This document shows positions 4,638-7,498 of a DNA stretch of 7,498 nucleotides, one piece after another. The DNA is from CAZEAN01 sp964510225 (GTDB taxonomy: Bacteria; Planctomycetota; Planctomycetia; Isosphaerales; Isosphaeraceae): positions 1 to 7,498 of the forward strand of contig CAZEAN010000196.1 of the NCBI GenBank assembly GCA_964510225.1, read 5' to 3'. The first letter of the stretch is position 1. Every line of letters starts with the position of its first letter. The notes beneath the pieces are model-generated. The model saw nothing but the letters and a program-made list of their open reading frames with translations, was not told the DNA's origin and did no database searches. The translations under genes and the position numbers were made by a program.

Positions 4638-7498
4638 ATGACTAACGAGAACCGTAGTGAAGTTGCGCGCCAGAGAACAACTCGCGTTTGGGAAATCCGT
4701 TGCGCCCGACGAAGGCCTCGACTGGAATTGCTTGAGGAACGGATCCTCCTGGACGCCTCAGCCCCGTATGTCGTTTCTGACCCAGTGCTGCCGATTAGCG
4801 CTCGGGGTGAGTCTTCAATCGAACAAATCGAGGCCCCACAACGACGCTGGGAACCTCTGAACAACGACCTCAGTGATGTCACTGATGGTCCAATGGCCAA
4901 TGCTGGTACTCACCTTATTGATTTATATCATGAGTATCAAAATAAAGTGATCTTCGCCGGGGCTCATTCACAGACATTCGAATCGAGCGCGGCTGATTAC
5001 CTCATGACCGAGGGCGACCGAGTAAATGTCGAGGTCAGCACCGATGCGGCCGATTTCAATCAATTCATTGAAACATTAGAAGCATTTGACATCGAGTTAA
5101 ATGGCCGAAGCGAAGCGCATCGACTTGCCTCGGGATGGGTCCCGATCGAAGCCTTGCCGTCGTTAGCCACCGCCGAAAGTGTCTTGGCGGTACATCCGCT
5201 GTTCTATCCGATCGCACGCACGGAAGGGGTGGCAAATAATCAGGGCGATGAAGTCCTGATGGCGGACATTGCTCGGACTGACTTCAATGTTGATGGCAGC
5301 GGTGTGAAAGTCGGGGTCATTTCAACGAGTCTTGACCAAGTCGCCGGAGGACTTGATGACTCGATTGCCACAGGTGACCTCCCCCCTCGATCCCAGTTCG
5401 ACATCTTGCAAGATGACCCTGGGTTCGCAACCGACGAAGGCCGAGCGATGGCCGAGCTTATCTACGACATCGCTCCCGGTGTTGAATTTGCATACCACAC
5501 CGGAACAAGAAGCCCACTTGACTTTGCCGACGGGATCCGTGAACTCGCAGCGGCAGGTTCGCAAGTCATCGTCGATGACATCGGTTGGGCAAATGAGCCA
5601 TTCTTCCAAGATGGGATCATTGCCCAAGGAGTCATCGACGCAGTTCAGAACGATAACGCGATTTACTTTAGCTCGGCCGGAAATTCGGCCGACGGCGGCT
5701 ATGAATCCCCCTTCCGTCCCGCAGTCGACACAATCCCAGGGATCGGCACCGCGACATTTATGGATTTCGATCCAGGCCCCGGTGTCGATACAACACTCGA
5801 TTTCAATTTCTTCTTCGGTGGAACTGTAATCTTCCAGTGGGACGACCCGTTCCTCACCACCAACGGTGTCGACACCAATTTGGATATCCACTTCCTTAGT
5901 GGTGGAACGGTAGTCGCGTCGAGTAGCACTAATAACATCGCAACTCAAGAGCCCTTGGAATTTCTCTTTGTGGGCGGGGCGGACTCGGTCGCTATCGAAG
6001 TGGTGTCGGGGCCTGACCCGGGCCGGATCCGATTCCAGGGCTTCAGTGCCGACTTTCAGGTAGATCAAACGCTCGGTGGTCTTGCTGACGGAATTACGTA
6101 CCCGTCGACGTTTGGGCATTCCGTTGCTACGGAGGCGATCGGGAGTGGTGCGGTCCCGTTCTATGCAGCACCTCCATTCAATGCCAACACCCCAATCCCG
6201 AACGAAGTCTTCAGTTCCTTCGGACCAGTCAACATCCTCTTTGAACCAGACGGGACTCCGAAGCCTTCCGTAGAAACCCGACTGAAGCCGGACGTCTCAG
6301 GGCCTGACGGCACCAATACCACTTTCTTCGGTAACGATATCGATACCACGAGTCCACCTTTCCCGCCGCCGACCCCAACGAATCTCGACCCCGATGCGTT
6401 CCCGAACTTTTACGGGACGTCCGCCTCAGCACCAAACCTTGCTGCCGTCGCCGCGTTGATGTACGAAGCCTCGGGTGGAAGCCTCGATGCCGACTCGACA
6501 CGCCAAGCAATGATCAACTCGGCAGTCCCGCTTAATGGCGCCTTGCCCGGGGAATGGGACCCGCAGGGAGGGTTCGGACTGGTTCAAGCCCCCGGAGCGA
6601 TTACCGCAGTCTCTGCGTTCCAAGTCATTGCGAGTGATCCGACTGTCGGCGACATCCTCGATTCTGGACCAACCGAGTTTACGCTAAGCTTCAACGACAA
6701 CATCGACCAATCAACAGTTGACGCATTCGACTTCACCGTCAACGGAACACCTGCGGACAGTTTCAACATCGTTGACCTCGACCGAGTTGAGTTCGTATTC
6801 AATACGACTCCGAGCGTTCTTGAAGGTCTTCAGACCATGGAACTCGCGGAGAATTCCATTCTCAGTGATCCCGAGGGAGAAGGAGTCCTGGGATTCCTGC
6901 GCACTTTCCGACTCGATCTGTTGCCTCTCGAAGTCATCGGCACCGACCCAGCTCCTCGTTCAGCTCTTCAGCTCCCGACCTTCGACCTTACCCTGGACTT
7001 CTCTGAAGACTTCAATCCCGACTCCCTCGATATCAGTGACCTCATCATTAGCTCTGGGACGGTGACAAGTGCCATCGCGATTGATGGCGATACTGCCCGG
7101 TTCACAATCAATGCTCCCTTGGTGGAGGATACGTTGAACGTCAGATTGCCCGAAGGAGCCTTGACCGACTCCTTCGGTAATCCGAGCGTGCCCTTCACCG
7201 ATAGTTTTGCACTCGACTTAGGGACCATCCCTTTCCCGGCGTCAACGATCCCGAACGGACCACGCGGTGGCCTGATCTATGATCCGGTTACAGTTGGATT
7301 CATCGATCCCGCCGATGACGAGGATCGGTTCACCATCAGTCTCGATCCGGGCCAGACGATCTCGGCGATTCTTCGACCCGATTCTGGTTTGATGCCGCGT
7401 CTTACCTTGCTTGATGGCTCAGGCCAAACAGTCGCAACCGGGACAGCTTCGGATCCTAATGCACCAACCTTCATCGATCCGATTGTGGTCCCGGGAGA
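4638..7498 (+). CDS. Large exported sedolisin/subtilisin-like protease with LEPR-XLL-like leader, 3' truncated
   Basis: The frame runs from ATG 4638 to the right edge (953 codons plus two bases) with no stop; an in-frame TGA at 4629-4631 makes this the first ATG. GGAG lies at 4623-4626. Residues 24-40 (RRRPRLELLEERILLDA) match the LEPR-XLL-type motif near the start of giant surface proteins in planctomycetes. Residues about 85-215 resemble a protease prodomain. The catalytic domain (about 216-660) has VKVGVISTS at the first subtilisin block, DEGRAMAELIYDIAPG (266-281) where subtilisins have GHGTHVAG, SAGN (Asn349, oxyanion-like) and GTSAS (nucleophile Ser595). The lack of the usual Asp and His, with Glu267 or the pair Glu273/Asp277 in their place, fits the S53-like (sedolisin-type) branch. 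Two SbsA/Big_5-like Ig domains follow (about 660-760 and 762-860). A PPC-like domain begins near 880 (DEDRFTISLDPGQ, then RLTLLDGSGQTVATG). It is probably extracellular or surface-bound; the substrate is unknown and the C-terminus is missing. Confidence 0.93.
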   Translation, partial: MTNENRSEVARQRTTRVWEIRCARRRPRLELLEERILLDASAPYVVSDPVLPISARGESSIEQIEAPQRRWEPLNNDLSDVTDGPMANAGTHLIDLYHEYQNKVIFAGAHSQTFESSAADYLMTEGDRVNVEVSTDAADFNQFIETLEAFDIELNGRSEAHRLASGWVPIEALPSLATAESVLAVHPLFYPIARTEGVANNQGDEVLMADIARTDFNVDGSGVKVGVISTSLDQVAGGLDDSIATGDLPPRSQFDILQDDPGFATDEGRAMAELIYDIAPGVEFAYHTGTRSPLDFADGIRELAAAGSQVIVDDIGWANEPFFQDGIIAQGVIDAVQNDNAIYFSSAGNSADGGYESPFRPAVDTIPGIGTATFMDFDPGPGVDTTLDFNFFFGGTVIFQWDDPFLTTNGVDTNLDIHFLSGGTVVASSSTNNIATQEPLEFLFVGGADSVAIEVVSGPDPGRIRFQGFSADFQVDQTLGGLADGITYPSTFGHSVATEAIGSGAVPFYAAPPFNANTPIPNEVFSSFGPVNILFEPDGTPKPSVETRLKPDVSGPDGTNTTFFGNDIDTTSPPFPPPTPTNLDPDAFPNFYGTSASAPNLAAVAALMYEASGGSLDADSTRQAMINSAVPLNGALPGEWDPQGGFGLVQAPGAITAVSAFQVIASDPTVGDILDSGPTEFTLSFNDNIDQSTVDAFDFTVNGTPADSFNIVDLDRVEFVFNTTPSVLEGLQTMELAENSILSDPEGEGVLGFLRTFRLDLLPLEVIGTDPAPRSALQLPTFDLTLDFSEDFNPDSLDISDLIISSGTVTSAIAIDGDTARFTINAPLVEDTLNVRLPEGALTDSFGNPSVPFTDSFALDLGTIPFPASTIPNGPRGGLIYDPVTVGFIDPADDEDRFTISLDPGQTISAILRPDSGLMPRLTLLDGSGQTVATGTASDPNAPTFIDPIVVPG

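Noticed and set aside
5322..6119. 265-codon minus-strand frame
   Set aside because: It lies wholly inside the protease domain, whose plus-strand translation has clear family motifs. It is a shadow caused by codon bias.
1..7498. Search for tRNA, rRNA, CRISPR array and transposase genes
   Set aside because: No cloverleaf-like sequence with a T-loop, no rRNA stretch, no regularly spaced repeats and no transposase or integrase motif were found by eye on either strand.

Overview
The window looks like chromosomal DNA from a marine-type planctomycete (Planctomycetota). Three independent marks support this. The first is a prepilin-like DUF1559 gene start with the SAREAARR stretch typical of that phylum. 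The second is a large exported protein with an LEPR-XLL-like N-terminal motif (LELLEERILLDA). The third is a di-haem, CxxCH-bearing secreted protein of the kind common in planctomycete genomes. No species can be named from the sequence alone.

Layout, left to right: (1) the 5' end of a DUF1559/type IV pilin-like gene on the minus strand, cut by the left edge (1-213). (2) A 665-bp stretch with no convincing gene but several dyads and short repeats (214-878). (3) A minus-strand gene for a 546-residue, three-membrane-segment protein with a very long Gln-rich coiled coil (879-2519). (4) A 334-bp spacer containing a perfect 18-bp palindrome and one arm of an inverted repeat. (5) A minus-strand gene for a 415-residue exported di-haem cytochrome c-like protein (2854-4101). 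(6) A 536-bp divergent spacer containing the second arm of the inverted repeat and two hairpins. (7) A plus-strand gene from 4638 to the right edge and beyond, coding for at least 953 residues. It has an LEPR-XLL-like leader, a prodomain-like region, a subtilisin/sedolisin-fold protease domain, two SbsA/Big_5-like Ig domains and the start of a PPC-like domain.

The genes do not form an obvious operon. All spacers are long, and the protease gene is divergent from the other three. What they share is the cell envelope: pilin-like export, a membrane coiled-coil protein, an exported haem protein and a very large surface or secreted protease.

The most unusual signal is a roughly 77-bp inverted repeat (about 92% identical in its core, with weaker similarity beyond) that brackets exactly one gene, the cytochrome. 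In both arms the same reading frame gives IPAFCETC, and one arm continues into a second CxxC. The arms therefore look like copies of a small zinc-ribbon-like coding segment, and the whole could be a one-gene mobile or duplicated cassette.
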